Made by a program: the position numbers and the translations under genes
Notes under the pieces: generated by a model
Databases searched by the model: none
Told to the model about the DNA's origin: nothing
What the model saw: only the letters and a program-made list of their open reading frames with translations
Shown here: piece by piece, positions 1-8,407 of the stretch
How the letters are laid out: the number at the start of each line of letters is the position of its first letter
Numbering within the stretch: the first letter of the stretch is position 1
Assembly: GCA_031399065.1 (NCBI GenBank)
Contig: JANNOM010000002.1
Coordinates: 1 to 64,000, forward strand
DNA length: 64,000 nucleotides
Direction: 5' to 3'
Origin: JADCRZ01 sp031399065
GTDB taxonomy: Bacteria > Bacteroidota > Bacteroidia > Chitinophagales > Chitinophagaceae

Positions 1-1
1 C

Positions 2-328
2 AAGCGGCAGATATTTACTCCGGAACTTACTTCCATGCTGGCATTGCAATACACACAGGTACTATCGGCAGAGCACAGGGTAAACCTGGTGGCAAGAACG
101 GAATGGCGTTATCTCGGTAATACCTGGTTCGATGCAGCCAACACCATCCGGCAGTCGCCCTACAGTTTGTTTAACGCCAGCCTCGGGGGTAGTTTCCGTA
201 ACTATGCATTGATGGTATGGGGCAGGAATCTGGGCGATAAAGATTATGTAGCCTATGCATATGATTTTGGTGCGCAGCACCTGGGTAACCCGCTTACGTA
301 TGGTGTAACACTTTCTGCCCGGTTCTGA
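2..328 (+). CDS. TonB-dependent receptor, C-terminal fragment
   Basis: Partial gene: the frame is open from base 2 and enters from outside the window, so only about 108 C-terminal residues are visible. They alternate polar and aromatic residues as in outer-membrane beta strands, include the phrase WGRNLGDKDYVAY typical of the last strands of TonB-dependent receptors, and end in GVTLSARF, a terminal-Phe strand of the kind recognised by the Bam complex. The substrate cannot be told from this piece. The gene converges on the gamma-glutamyltransferase-like gene with only 3 bases between the stops. It could also be another large beta-barrel protein. Confidence 0.75.
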   Translation, partial: KRQIFTPELTSMLALQYTQVLSAEHRVNLVARTEWRYLGNTWFDAANTIRQSPYSLFNASLGGSFRNYALMVWGRNLGDKDYVAYAYDFGAQHLGNPLTYGVTLSARF

Positions 329-331
329 TAA

Positions 332-2245
332 TTACCAGGCTATACCATAATCCTCGCCATAATTACTACTCCCGCCCCATAAGCTGCGGTGCTTCCAGTC
401 GAAGTAGATCGCATTAATGGGCCCGCTGGTGCGGTCGGCATACTGCAGGATGTAACCCATGCTTTTCAGCTCGTTTCTTATGGTATCAGGGGTGCTTTTA
501 TTGAGCTCAAGCGAACCCGGGCTCGGTTGCCGGTCAGCCGTTTTTGTGCCCCCGAGTGAAAGCCATAACTGATCGCTGATAATATTGGCAGCTTCCGTTG
601 CCTGCTGAACGGTCATTCCGAATTCCACGATGTTCAGGAAAAACTGCAGCAGGTTCTGGTCCTGGGTATCGCCTCCCTGCACCGCGAATGATAAAAAGGG
701 CTTACCATCCTTAAGTGCCAGTGAGGGCGTTAGTGTAACCCTGGGTCGCTTTCCGGGAGCTACAACGTTAAAAGGATTTAGCGAAGAATCAAGCACAAAG
801 CTTTGCATGCGTTGACTCATTCCTATGCCGGTATGGCCGGCAATACAGGCAGGCACCCATCCTCCGCTGGGTGTAATGGATACCACCCATCCTGAAGTGT
901 CTGCCGCTTCCACGGACGTAGTGCCTCTCCACAACATATCCTGGTAATCATCATCGGTTACCTGCCGGCCGCTTTCTCCAAAATCGACAGCCACTGTAAC
1001 GTCATGCGCGGGCGTTGCGGTTCCCGGCCGGAGAGTGGTGTCGACATTAAATCCCCTTTTTTTCAGGAGTGGTATATAAGGATTTATCTTTCCCTCGAAT
1101 GGGTAGGGGTTTCCCGGACCAATAGACGGGTTGTTTTTACCCGGTAAAATCTGTCGGCTCCTGCTTTTCGCATACTCTTTACTAAGCAGCCCTTTTATAG
1201 GTTCTGCCGGTGGAAACAGGGGATCGCCATAATAAAAATCACGATCCGCGAAAGAAAGACTCATAGCCTGATAGAGCGTATGTATATAACGGGCCGAATT
1301 ATAACCCATGCTTTTAAGATCGAAGTTTTCCAGTATGTTGAGACTTTGCAGCAGTACCGGTCCCTGCGTCCATTGCTGCAGTTTATATACATCCACGCCT
1401 TTATAATTGGTGTGCAGTGGTTCTTCTTCTTTCGGTTTCCAGTTGGCCAGGTCGTTTAATGTAATCAGTCCCCCTTGTTCCTGGCAACCTCTTACAAACT
1501 CCCGGGCGATGTCTCCTTTGTAAAACCGGTCATAAGCCGCATAGATAGCTTCTTTACGCGATTTTTTCTTTAACAGTGCATCCTGTTCGGCAGCTATCAT
1601 TTTCTCCAGCGTTTCCAATAGTTCCTTTTGCACAAATATTTCTCCCGCTTCCGGTGCTTCACGCGTCGAGCCTGAGTGTGTTAAAAATACATGGCTGGAG
1701 TAAGGCCATTCTTTAATGCGTTCCTTGTTTCTTTCTATGCTATTTGCTGTTTGTGCTTCTATGGGGTAACCAGCAGCCAGTTGCATGGCAGGCGTTAATA
1801 CTTCTTTTAAACTCATGGTACCATATTCCGCAAGCATATAGCAAATACCACCCGGCGTACCGGGTGTAGTGGCTGCCAGTGCACCATATTCAGGAGGGAA
1901 ATTCATTCCCTTGTTTTTAAAAAATGCCGGGGTAGCTCCTGTTGGCGCAACGCCCATAGCATTGATGGCGATTACTTTTTTGTTGTTTGGATTATAAATA
2001 AGCGCCTGAGTTTCCCCACCCCAGCTCAATACATCCCACATAGTGCAGGTAGCCGCCAGCATGGCGCAGGCGGCGTCCACCGGATTGCCGCCTTTCTGAA
2101 AAATCATGCTCCCAGCAGTTGCGGCCAGTGGTTTCCCGGTAATGGCCATCCAGTTTTTACCATGAAGTGGCGGTTTCTGGGTTTGCTGGGCATGCAAATT
2201 TGTGTTATTGAAAAGTAGGATTGCAATAAATAATAGTAAGCGCAT
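332..2245 (-). CDS. gamma-glutamyltransferase family protein
   Basis: 637-aa secreted N-terminal-nucleophile hydrolase related to gamma-glutamyltransferase, expected in the periplasm to cleave gamma-glutamyl bonds (glutathione-like substrates) or acylated amides. A signal peptide ends near residue 19 (HAQ). The large-subunit signature is visible (KGGNPVDAACA, residues 51-61; TTPGTPGG, 126-133). The self-cleavage and catalytic Thr is probably Thr442 in GTTSVEAAD, where classical enzymes have TTH-S-VVD. The small subunit follows with PGKRPRVTLTPS and QGGDTQDQ in place of the usual GSPGG-R loop, so the substrate may not be glutathione. The start is an ATG directly before the signal peptide. Family assignment is firm; the exact reaction is not. 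Confidence 0.85.
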   Translation of the reverse strand: MRLLLFIAILLFNNTNLHAQQTQKPPLHGKNWMAITGKPLAATAGSMIFQKGGNPVDAACAMLAATCTMWDVLSWGGETQALIYNPNNKKVIAINAMGVAPTGATPAFFKNKGMNFPPEYGALAATTPGTPGGICYMLAEYGTMSLKEVLTPAMQLAAGYPIEAQTANSIERNKERIKEWPYSSHVFLTHSGSTREAPEAGEIFVQKELLETLEKMIAAEQDALLKKKSRKEAIYAAYDRFYKGDIAREFVRGCQEQGGLITLNDLANWKPKEEEPLHTNYKGVDVYKLQQWTQGPVLLQSLNILENFDLKSMGYNSARYIHTLYQAMSLSFADRDFYYGDPLFPPAEPIKGLLSKEYAKSRSRQILPGKNNPSIGPGNPYPFEGKINPYIPLLKKRGFNVDTTLRPGTATPAHDVTVAVDFGESGRQVTDDDYQDMLWRGTTSVEAADTSGWVVSITPSGGWVPACIAGHTGIGMSQRMQSFVLDSSLNPFNVVAPGKRPRVTLTPSLALKDGKPFLSFAVQGGDTQDQNLLQFFLNIVEFGMTVQQATEAANIISDQLWLSLGGTKTADRQPSPGSLELNKSTPDTIRNELKSMGYILQYADRTSGPINAIYFDWKHRSLWGGSSNYGEDYGIAW

Positions 2246-2304
2246 CTTCCTGGTTTTGGTATGCCTGAAGATAAGAATTAAAGGAATAATGTATCCCTGA
2301 TTGT

Positions 2305-2829
2305 TTACCGGAATTCGGCGGTTTCAAATTTCATTTCCCGCTTCAGCAGCTCGATTACATTATACACGATGGGGCAGGTAGCATAATGCAGGATGGTTCC
2401 CGTAAATCGCCGGGTAAATCCCGGCTTGTACAGGTGCGGGAAATCCCTGCATTCCGTAAACCGGTTTTGATAGATGGAGCATTTGTTCTCTGCCAGGAAT
2501 GCACAGGGAATAGTATTCATTACCAGACTTCCCTGCAAACTTTCTTCAATATATTTTTCCCTGATTTCTATACTGCTTTTTTTCATCATGGTCGCCAGCG
2601 TATCCACTTCGGCCGGTGTTACGTTGATCATCAGACTCCGGCAACAATTACCGCATTCGGTGCAATCCACTGCCGCTTCTACCGCTGCATTCAGGTGGTG
2701 TACGCGCGTATCGGTCTCTACTGCATGCGTGGATAATAGGAATATATGAAAAGCCTCGTTTTCTTTTTCCCGGCCTTTAGCCTGCCGGGATATAATGGTA
2801 AGATCGGTAGTGTAAAGGCGTGTTTTCAA
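2305..2829 (-). CDS. YkgJ-family cysteine cluster protein
   Basis: 174-aa cytosolic protein with the CxxCGNCC cluster (residues about 56-62) followed by C-AFLAENKCSIYQ-RFTECRDFP and a late Cys (ATCPIV), the pattern of the YkgJ/UPF0153 family thought to bind zinc or an Fe-S cluster. Its biochemical role is unknown. The frame opens with TTG at 2829 and has no ATG before the cysteine cluster; a perfect TACTTTTG box lies 34 bases upstream on the same strand, which makes this TTG plausible as the start. It is divergent from the dienelactone hydrolase, with a tandem repeat array in the gap between them. Confidence 0.75.
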   Translation of the reverse strand: MKTRLYTTDLTIISRQAKGREKENEAFHIFLLSTHAVETDTRVHHLNAAVEAAVDCTECGNCCRSLMINVTPAEVDTLATMMKKSSIEIREKYIEESLQGSLVMNTIPCAFLAENKCSIYQNRFTECRDFPHLYKPGFTRRFTGTILHYATCPIVYNVIELLKREMKFETAEFR

Positions 2830-2862
2830 TGTTGTCCGTTATGATGATTGTTTTTGCTATCA

Positions 2863-2870
2863 CAAAAGTA
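2863..2870 (-). promoter_or_regulatory. Bacteroidota-type -7 box for the YkgJ-like gene
   Basis: On the minus strand this reads TACTTTTG, an exact match to TAnnTTTG, the -7 element of the primary sigma factor in Bacteroidota. It would give a transcript start near 2856 and a leader of about 27 bases before the TTG start. No clear TTTG is seen 19-21 bases upstream. The 11-bp repeat array begins 35 bases upstream of the box. Confidence 0.45.
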
Positions 2871-2904
2871 ACAATAAGTGCTAAATAAGAAGATGAATGA
2901 CCCC

Positions 2905-3003
2905 TTATAGAGCCCTTATAGAGACGTTATAGAGACCTTATAGAGACTTTTCTCTAATGTGCAACCAATGTGCAAGGCGCGTGCAAGGGGCGTGCGCTAA
3001 TGA
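2905..3003. repeat. 11-bp-phased tandem repeat array (nine units, two families)
   Basis: Nine consecutive 11-base units with no insertion or deletion. Units 1-4 begin at 2905, 2916, 2927 and 2938, share TTATAGAG, and vary in the last three bases (CCC, ACG, ACC, ACT). Unit 5 (TTTCTCTAATG) forms an inverted repeat with unit 4 (TAGAG-N6-CTCTA). Units 6-8 begin at 2960, 2971 and 2982, share TGCAA preceded by G, and vary after it; unit 9 begins TGCGC at 2993. The array lies in the divergent gap between the YkgJ-like gene and the dienelactone hydrolase gene. One unit is about one helical turn, so the conserved cores would face the same side of the DNA. Function unknown. Confidence 0.85.
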
Positions 3004-3144
3004 TTACCTTCCCCCGTAGACCAGGAGAGAGTCACCGATCTCATTACGCAGAGAAAAGGCCGGTAAGCTGCCGTTTAGTTCGGTGATCAGCTAAGCTATC
3101 CAGGCATAAATACAAACTCCGGAACATTGCTGCGGCCCCGTTGT

Positions 3145-3175
3145 TTTGCCAATATACCACAACGCGTTAGTTTTT
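3145..3175 (+). promoter_or_regulatory. predicted promoter of the dienelactone hydrolase gene
   Basis: TTTG at 3145-3148, a spacer of exactly 19 bases, then TAGTTTTT at 3168-3175, which matches TAnnTTTG except for the final G. This is the spacing of the Bacteroidota TTTG/TAnnTTTG promoter and would give a leader of about 25 bases before the ATG at 3208. The rest of the 378-bp gap (3004-3144) shows only a distant 7-base inverted repeat and nothing I can name. Confidence 0.45.
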
Positions 3176-3207
3176 AATGGTTTATCTTACAGCAACAATT
3201 TACAAGT

Positions 3208-4062
3208 ATGGACCAGCAAATCATAGATCTGTTCGACGAATACACGCATAAGCCGCTTAGTAGGGACGAATTTATACGTAAGCTGGCTATGTTTACCGGA
3301 AGCATAACGGCTGCCTTGTCACTACTTCCCCTGCTGGAAGTTAACTATGCCAATGCTCAAACCGTTGCTCCGCAGGATAGCCGGATCGTAACGGACTACA
3401 TCAGTTACCCGGGCGATAATTGTACGATGAAAGGATACCTGGCTAAGCCCGCTGGCAAGGGAAAATTCGGTAGCGTAGTGGTGGTGCATGAAAACAGGGG
3501 ACTCAATCCGCATACGGAAGATGTAGCCCGCCGCATAGCCGCAGCAGGCTACCTTGCTTTGGCCCCCGATGCGCTTTCGCCCCAGGGAGGAACCCCGGCT
3601 AATGAAGATGAAGCCCGCGGATTATTTGGAAAGATAGATGCCAAACAAACCCTGCAGAACTTTATAAAATCGGTTGAATATTTAAAGAGCGGTGAGGACA
3701 GCAACGGTAAATCCGCTTGTATAGGTTTTTGCTGGGGTGGCGCGATGGCCAATCAACTCGCGGTAAATGTCCCGGAGCTTAACCTGGCTGTTCCTTTCTA
3801 TGGACGTCAGCCCGATGCATCGGAGGTCCCAAGGATAAAGGCTTTTGTCCAGTTACATTATGGTAGCCTGGACGAACGGGTAAATGCCGGCATTCCTGCT
3901 TACGAGGAAGCACTGAAAAAAGCAGGTACAAAATACGAATTGTATGTATATGAAGGAGCCCAGCACGCATTTTTCAATGATACCGCACCTACCCGCTATA
4001 ATGCAGCGGCTGCTAAACTTGCCTGGGATAGAGTGATGATGGCATTTAAAAATATCGCCTGA
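3208..4062 (+). CDS. dienelactone hydrolase family protein
   Basis: 284-aa alpha/beta hydrolase. The catalytic Cys175 sits in GFCWGG, the acid is probably Asp222 (SLDERVNAG) and the base His253 (GAQHAFFN), the Cys-Asp-His triad of dienelactone hydrolases. Residues 27-50 form a hydrophobic segment after SRDEFIRKL and end in ANA, so the protein is probably exported; the preceding motif looks like a degenerate twin-arginine signal. True substrates of the many family members are mostly unknown; hydrolysis of lactones or small esters is inferred. ATG at 3208 is preceded by a good promoter and gives the complete N-terminal region seen in relatives. Confidence 0.85.
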   Translation: MDQQIIDLFDEYTHKPLSRDEFIRKLAMFTGSITAALSLLPLLEVNYANAQTVAPQDSRIVTDYISYPGDNCTMKGYLAKPAGKGKFGSVVVVHENRGLNPHTEDVARRIAAAGYLALAPDALSPQGGTPANEDEARGLFGKIDAKQTLQNFIKSVEYLKSGEDSNGKSACIGFCWGGAMANQLAVNVPELNLAVPFYGRQPDASEVPRIKAFVQLHYGSLDERVNAGIPAYEEALKKAGTKYELYVYEGAQHAFFNDTAPTRYNAAAAKLAWDRVMMAFKNIA

Positions 4063-4203
4063 CCTGCTGCGACCATAACCTTAGCTGTTTTATGCGGCTT
4101 TGTAAATAATATTAACAAAAATAAACGCATATTCCTGCATTTGCGTGGAAATAGTAGTATTATGCAAACATCAATTCCTTATTTTTACAAAAATCTTTTG
4201 TGA

Positions 4204-5616
4204 ATGGAAACACTAGCTATAAAAGCTATACTGACTGCCGAACACCTGGAACAGTTTAAAGCTATTATTGGTGAAAAATATGTGTTTGCCGATGAAGAAT
4301 CGCTCGATAATTATGGACGCGACCAGACCGAACACCTACTCTACCTGCCGGAAATAGTACTGAAGCCCCGAACCCCGGAAGAAATAAGCAAAATTTTAAA
4401 GATATGCAACCGTGACAGGATACCCGTTACGCCGCGTGGTGCCGGTACCGGTCTGAGTGGCGGCGCATTGCCCCACCTGGGTGGAGTGCTGATATCTACG
4501 GAAAGACTTAATACTATTTTGTCTATCGACGAGAGAAACCTCCAGGTAACTACAGAGCCGGGGGTAATTACGGAAGTACTGCAAAATGCCGTGAAAGAAA
4601 AAGGACTTTTTTATCCGCCCGATCCCAGTAGCCGGGGAAGTTGTTTTATAGGGGGTAATATATCTGCCAATAGCGGCGGCCCCAAAGCGGTAAAATATGG
4701 AGTGGTTCGGGATTATGTACTGAACCTGCAGGTCGTTCTGCCTTCGGGAGACATTATATGGACAGGGGCCAATGTCCTTAAAAATTCAACCGGATACAAT
4801 CTTACCCAGTTGATCGTCGGCAGCGAGGGAACCCTCGGCATTGTCACTAAAATAGTACTTAAACTGATACCCCTTCCCAGGTACGAACTGCTGATGCTGG
4901 TGCCGTTTAAAAGCCTGGAGAAGGCCGGAGAAGCGGTGAGTGCCATTTTCCGTGCAGGCTTTGTGCCGAGTGCCATGGAACTGGTGGAAGTAGAAGCGTT
5001 GCGGATAGTAAGCGACTTTGTACAGAACACCACCATACCTATAGCAGATGACATAGAAGCTCACCTGATCGTGGAAGTGGACGGTAATAATGTAGAAGTG
5101 CTGATGGGAGAGATGGAAGCCATTAGTGAAGTGCTGATGGGTTATGGTGCGGAAGATGTTTTGTTTGCGGATGATGCGCAGCAGAAAGAAGAACTATGGA
5201 AAATGAGACGTCGCGTAGCGGAAGCCGTTAAGCTGGATGGCTACACCATAGAAGAAGATACGGTGGTACCCCGCGCCGAATTGCCTGCCCTCATTAAAGG
5301 CGTGAAACGCCTGGGTATAGAATATAATTTTCATGCCGTATGTTATGGACATGCGGGCGATGGCAACCTGCACATTCGTATTAAAGCGAGTACCGCAAAT
5401 AGTGCCGACAATGAAGAAGTGATACTTGGCATCAGGGCACTTTTCTCGCTGGTATACAGCCTGGGAGGCACTATCAGCGGAGAGCATGGCATAGGTCTTA
5501 TTCAGAAACGATATATGGATATCGTTTTCTCCGAAACACAGCTGCAGTTGATGCGGGGTATCAAAAAAGCGTTCGATCCTAACAATATACTGAATGCAGG
5601 AAAAGTTTTTGATTAA
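4204..5616 (+). CDS. FAD-linked oxidase, GlcD/D-lactate dehydrogenase type
   Basis: 470-aa flavoprotein with an N-terminal PCMH-type FAD domain (PRGAGTGLSGGALP near residues 78-91, then PPDPSSRGSCFIGGNISANSGG) and a C-terminal FAD-oxidase domain ending in SGEHGIGLIQKRYM and FDPNNILNAGKVF. This is the layout of the glycolate oxidase GlcD subunit and D-2-hydroxyacid dehydrogenases, which oxidise 2-hydroxy acids to 2-oxo acids. There is no GlcE/GlcF partner nearby, so a stand-alone D-lactate or 2-hydroxyacid dehydrogenase is as likely as glycolate oxidase. It heads a same-strand run in which the next genes follow with gaps of 10 to 20 bases. Confidence 0.85.
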   Translation: METLAIKAILTAEHLEQFKAIIGEKYVFADEESLDNYGRDQTEHLLYLPEIVLKPRTPEEISKILKICNRDRIPVTPRGAGTGLSGGALPHLGGVLISTERLNTILSIDERNLQVTTEPGVITEVLQNAVKEKGLFYPPDPSSRGSCFIGGNISANSGGPKAVKYGVVRDYVLNLQVVLPSGDIIWTGANVLKNSTGYNLTQLIVGSEGTLGIVTKIVLKLIPLPRYELLMLVPFKSLEKAGEAVSAIFRAGFVPSAMELVEVEALRIVSDFVQNTTIPIADDIEAHLIVEVDGNNVEVLMGEMEAISEVLMGYGAEDVLFADDAQQKEELWKMRRRVAEAVKLDGYTIEEDTVVPRAELPALIKGVKRLGIEYNFHAVCYGHAGDGNLHIRIKASTANSADNEEVILGIRALFSLVYSLGGTISGEHGIGLIQKRYMDIVFSETQLQLMRGIKKAFDPNNILNAGKVFD

Positions 5617-5626
5617 AATATAGTTT

Positions 5627-6202
5627 ATGAAAAATTATCTTCTGATCGCATTATTGATGATAGGCACGACTTACGGTTTTGCGCAATACAGCGAGCCTGA
5701 AACCGATGGCGGCGGATTGGATAAAAGTAAATTATTTGTAGGCGGTAACTTCGGTATCAATTTCGGGAATTATACCCTTATTAATGTATCGCCGCAGTTA
5801 GGATACCGCTTTAATAAATATTTCGCGGCAGGTGCGGGTGTCAATTTTATTTATTCATCTTTAAGAACAGACTATTCCGATGGCAGCCGGGAGCGGTATA
5901 ACCAGGGAGTGGCCGGGTTAAATATTTTTGGAAGAGTATATCCTATCCCGGAAATACTCTTGCAGGTGCAGCCGGAACTAAATTATACCTGGGGAAAATT
6001 AAAGGAAAGCGGAGTTAATTACTCTAATACATACAAGCTGGAAAGTAAATTTATTCCATCGCTGCTACTGGGGGCAGGTGGCGCGCTGCCCGCAGGACCG
6101 GGCGCTTTTATCGTGATGGCGCAGTATGATATTTTACAACAGGACAGGAATCCATATGGGGATAAAATCTTTTTCAGCTTCGGCTACAACATAGGTTTTT
6201 AA
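5627..6202 (+). CDS. outer-membrane beta-barrel (porin family) protein
   Basis: 191 aa with a signal peptide cleaved after about residue 19 (YGFAQ), a short polar stretch, then alternating-residue strands such as LFVGGNFGINFGNYTLINVSP and a final FFSFGYNIGF strand ending in Phe. This is the usual form of small outer-membrane beta-barrel proteins in Bacteroidota. Role unknown. It lies 10 bases after the FAD oxidase gene and 13 bases before the symporter gene, suggesting co-transcription. Confidence 0.75.
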   Translation: MKNYLLIALLMIGTTYGFAQYSEPETDGGGLDKSKLFVGGNFGINFGNYTLINVSPQLGYRFNKYFAAGAGVNFIYSSLRTDYSDGSRERYNQGVAGLNIFGRVYPIPEILLQVQPELNYTWGKLKESGVNYSNTYKLESKFIPSLLLGAGGALPAGPGAFIVMAQYDILQQDRNPYGDKIFFSFGYNIGF

Positions 6203-6215
6203 TTTAAATAAATAT

Positions 6216-7730
6216 ATGTCCCCAATCGTACTGCTTTCCTTTATATTAGGATATTTCCTGATGCTGATACTGGTCTCTTACTTTACATCACGCAAATCTT
6301 CTGATAATTCCACTTTTTTTATAGCCAACCGCAATTCCAAATGGTACCTCGTGGCTTTCGGTATGATAGGTACGGCATTAAGCGGAGTTACTTTTATATC
6401 GGTACCCGGTGAAGTGGGTGCCCCCAGCGGTGCGGAATTCCGGTACTTCCAGTTTATACTGGGCAATGCCGTTGGTTATGTAATAGTGGCTACCGTACTG
6501 CTTCCTTTGTATTACCGGATGCAACTCACTTCTATCTATGAAGTGATAGAGCGCACACTGGGGACTGTAAGCCATAAAACGGCCGCTGCCATCTTCCTGC
6601 TGTCACGCACCATAGGTTCCGCTTTCAGGCTTTACCTGGTGGCTATCGTATTACAGCGTTATATCTTCGACGCTATGAGTGTGCCGTTCTGGCTTACCAT
6701 CGTTATTTGTCTTACGCTTATATGGGGCTACACATTTAAAGGAGGCTTAAAGACCATTATTATTACCGATACCCTGCAGACGGTGTTCCTTGTAGCTTCC
6801 GTTTTTTTCTCTATCTATTTTATCTGCCGCAGCCTTGATCTGAATATTTTCACGGCATTCGAAACCATTAAAGAAAGCGGCTATTCCAAAATATTTTTCC
6901 TCGACGATTTTGTGAGCAGTAAATTTCATCTTACCAAACAGTTCCTGGGTGGCGTATTCGTTACACTCGGTATGTTTGGGCTGGACCAGGACCTGATGCA
7001 GAAAAACCTGAGCTGTAAAAATATCCGCGAAGCACAAAAGAACATGTTCACCTTTACCGTCGTATTTGTGATCGTTAACCTTTTCTTCCTGAGCGTAGGA
7101 GCCCTTTTATATGTATACGCCAATAAGAACGGGATCGCTATACCACTGGATGCGGTTTCAGGCAAACCAAGAACGGATTATCTTTTTCCGGAGATAGCGC
7201 TGAATAGTTTTAAAGGTATTCCCGCAGTGGTGTTTATGCTGGGCCTCACGGCCGCTACCTTTGCCACTACGGACAGTGCGCTCACCGCCCTTACCACCTC
7301 TTTCTGCATCGACTTTTTAGGATTTGATAAAGAAAAGAATGCAAACAATACAGGTAAAGTAGCTACTCGGCACTGGGTGCATGTAGGGTTCTCCGTTTTA
7401 ATACTGGTGGTGATCCTGCTGTTCAATGCTATTAATGATGCATCTGTGGTTAGTGCTATTTTTAAAGTGGCCACGTTTACATATGGGCCGCTTATTGGCC
7501 TGTATGCATTTTCCCTTTATGCAAAAAAACGGTCGGTTATGGATAAAGCCACCCCGGTAATCTGCCTGCTTGCCCCGCTATTATGTTTTTTTATCGATAA
7601 ATATTCGAAGGAACTATTGGGTGGGTATGTATTTGCCGAGGAACTGATTATTGTAAACGGACTGCTCACGTTCATTGGCCTGTTGCTCGTGTCCCGGCCG
7701 GTTGCTGCCGGCACGTTGAGACATTCATGA
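6216..7730 (+). CDS. sodium:solute symporter (SSS family)
   Basis: 504-aa inner-membrane transporter with about 13 hydrophobic segments. The N-terminus (FFIANRNSKWYLVAFGMIGTALSGVTFISVPGEV in outline), the AGFxLGY-like RTIGSAFRLYLVA stretch and FATTDSALTALTTSF, which would correspond to the Na+-site helix, are characteristic of the SSS/SGLT family. It should couple Na+ entry to uptake of an organic solute; position in a run with a 2-hydroxyacid oxidase suggests, but does not show, a carboxylate. The start ATG at 6216 gives the standard family N-terminus. Confidence 0.85.
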   Translation: MSPIVLLSFILGYFLMLILVSYFTSRKSSDNSTFFIANRNSKWYLVAFGMIGTALSGVTFISVPGEVGAPSGAEFRYFQFILGNAVGYVIVATVLLPLYYRMQLTSIYEVIERTLGTVSHKTAAAIFLLSRTIGSAFRLYLVAIVLQRYIFDAMSVPFWLTIVICLTLIWGYTFKGGLKTIIITDTLQTVFLVASVFFSIYFICRSLDLNIFTAFETIKESGYSKIFFLDDFVSSKFHLTKQFLGGVFVTLGMFGLDQDLMQKNLSCKNIREAQKNMFTFTVVFVIVNLFFLSVGALLYVYANKNGIAIPLDAVSGKPRTDYLFPEIALNSFKGIPAVVFMLGLTAATFATTDSALTALTTSFCIDFLGFDKEKNANNTGKVATRHWVHVGFSVLILVVILLFNAINDASVVSAIFKVATFTYGPLIGLYAFSLYAKKRSVMDKATPVICLLAPLLCFFIDKYSKELLGGYVFAEELIIVNGLLTFIGLLLVSRPVAAGTLRHS

Positions 7731-7738
7731 TTCTATCG

Positions 7739-7746
7739 TAACTTTA
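7739..7746 (+). promoter_or_regulatory. -7-like box before the O-methyltransferase TTG start
   Basis: TAACTTTA, one base from TAnnTTTG, with GTTG 20 bases upstream inside the end of the symporter gene. A start about seven bases after the box would fall on the TTG codon at 7751, giving an essentially leaderless mRNA. Confidence 0.35.
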
Positions 7747-7750
7747 CCGC

Positions 7751-8389
7751 TTGGAACTCATCAACTCATTAGCACAGGTATATGCCGAACGCTTCTCTTC
7801 ACCGGAAGATGAAGTGTTGCAGCGGGTACACAGGCAAACCGATGAACATCATCCCCATTCACATATGCTCAGCGGTCACCTCCAGGGTCGTTTTCTTGAA
7901 ATGATCAGCCGTATCGCCGCACCCATGCGCATCCTGGAGATAGGAACCTTTACAGGCTATAGCGCTATTTGTCTGGCAAGGGGTCTACAGCCCGGCGGAC
8001 AGTTGCATACGATAGAGCTACGGGAACAGGATGCCGCAACGGCAAGGGATAACTTTAACAGGGCCGGTATGAGCGACCGTATAATATTACATACCGGAAA
8101 TGCGTTGGAGATCATTCCTGCCCTGCACCACGAATGGGATATCGTTTTCATAGATGCCGATAAAACAAATTATATTGCTTATTACAAGGCCGTTTTGCGA
8201 TGTGTAAGAAAAGGAGGATTTATCCTGGCCGACAATGTTTTATTTCACGGCCAGGTGCTGGAAGCCGAAATTAAAACGAAGAATGCCATAGCTATGCATG
8301 CTTTTAATGAAGTGGTAAGGCAGGACGAATCGGTAGATAAAGTGATGCTTACGGTCAGGGATGGTTTATTATTGATTTTAAAAAATTAA
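7751..8389 (+). CDS. class I SAM-dependent O-methyltransferase
   Basis: 212 aa, catechol-O-methyltransferase-like family. Visible are the SAM motif I (RILEIGTFTGYSAICLA), an acidic residue after LHTIEL, and the metal/substrate region DIVFIDADKTNYIAYY followed by LADNVLFHG. Methyl acceptor unknown. The only reasonable start is TTG at 7751: the next in-frame ATG would remove about 37 residues that contain the conserved SPEDEVL segment of relatives. It follows the symporter by 20 bases. Confidence 0.85.
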   Translation: MELINSLAQVYAERFSSPEDEVLQRVHRQTDEHHPHSHMLSGHLQGRFLEMISRIAAPMRILEIGTFTGYSAICLARGLQPGGQLHTIELREQDAATARDNFNRAGMSDRIILHTGNALEIIPALHHEWDIVFIDADKTNYIAYYKAVLRCVRKGGFILADNVLFHGQVLEAEIKTKNAIAMHAFNEVVRQDESVDKVMLTVRDGLLLILKN

Positions 8390-8407
8390 ACAGCTAATAG
8401 ATAAAGA

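Noticed and set aside
2905..3003. CRISPR array or retron for the repeat block
   Set aside because: Units are 11 bases with 3-6 variable bases, far too short for repeats and spacers, and there are no cas or reverse transcriptase genes in the window.
3031..3086. Inverted repeat TCACCGA ... TCGGTGA between the 11-bp array and the hydrolase promoter
   Set aside because: Arms are only 7 bases and 42 bases apart; expected by chance at this length.
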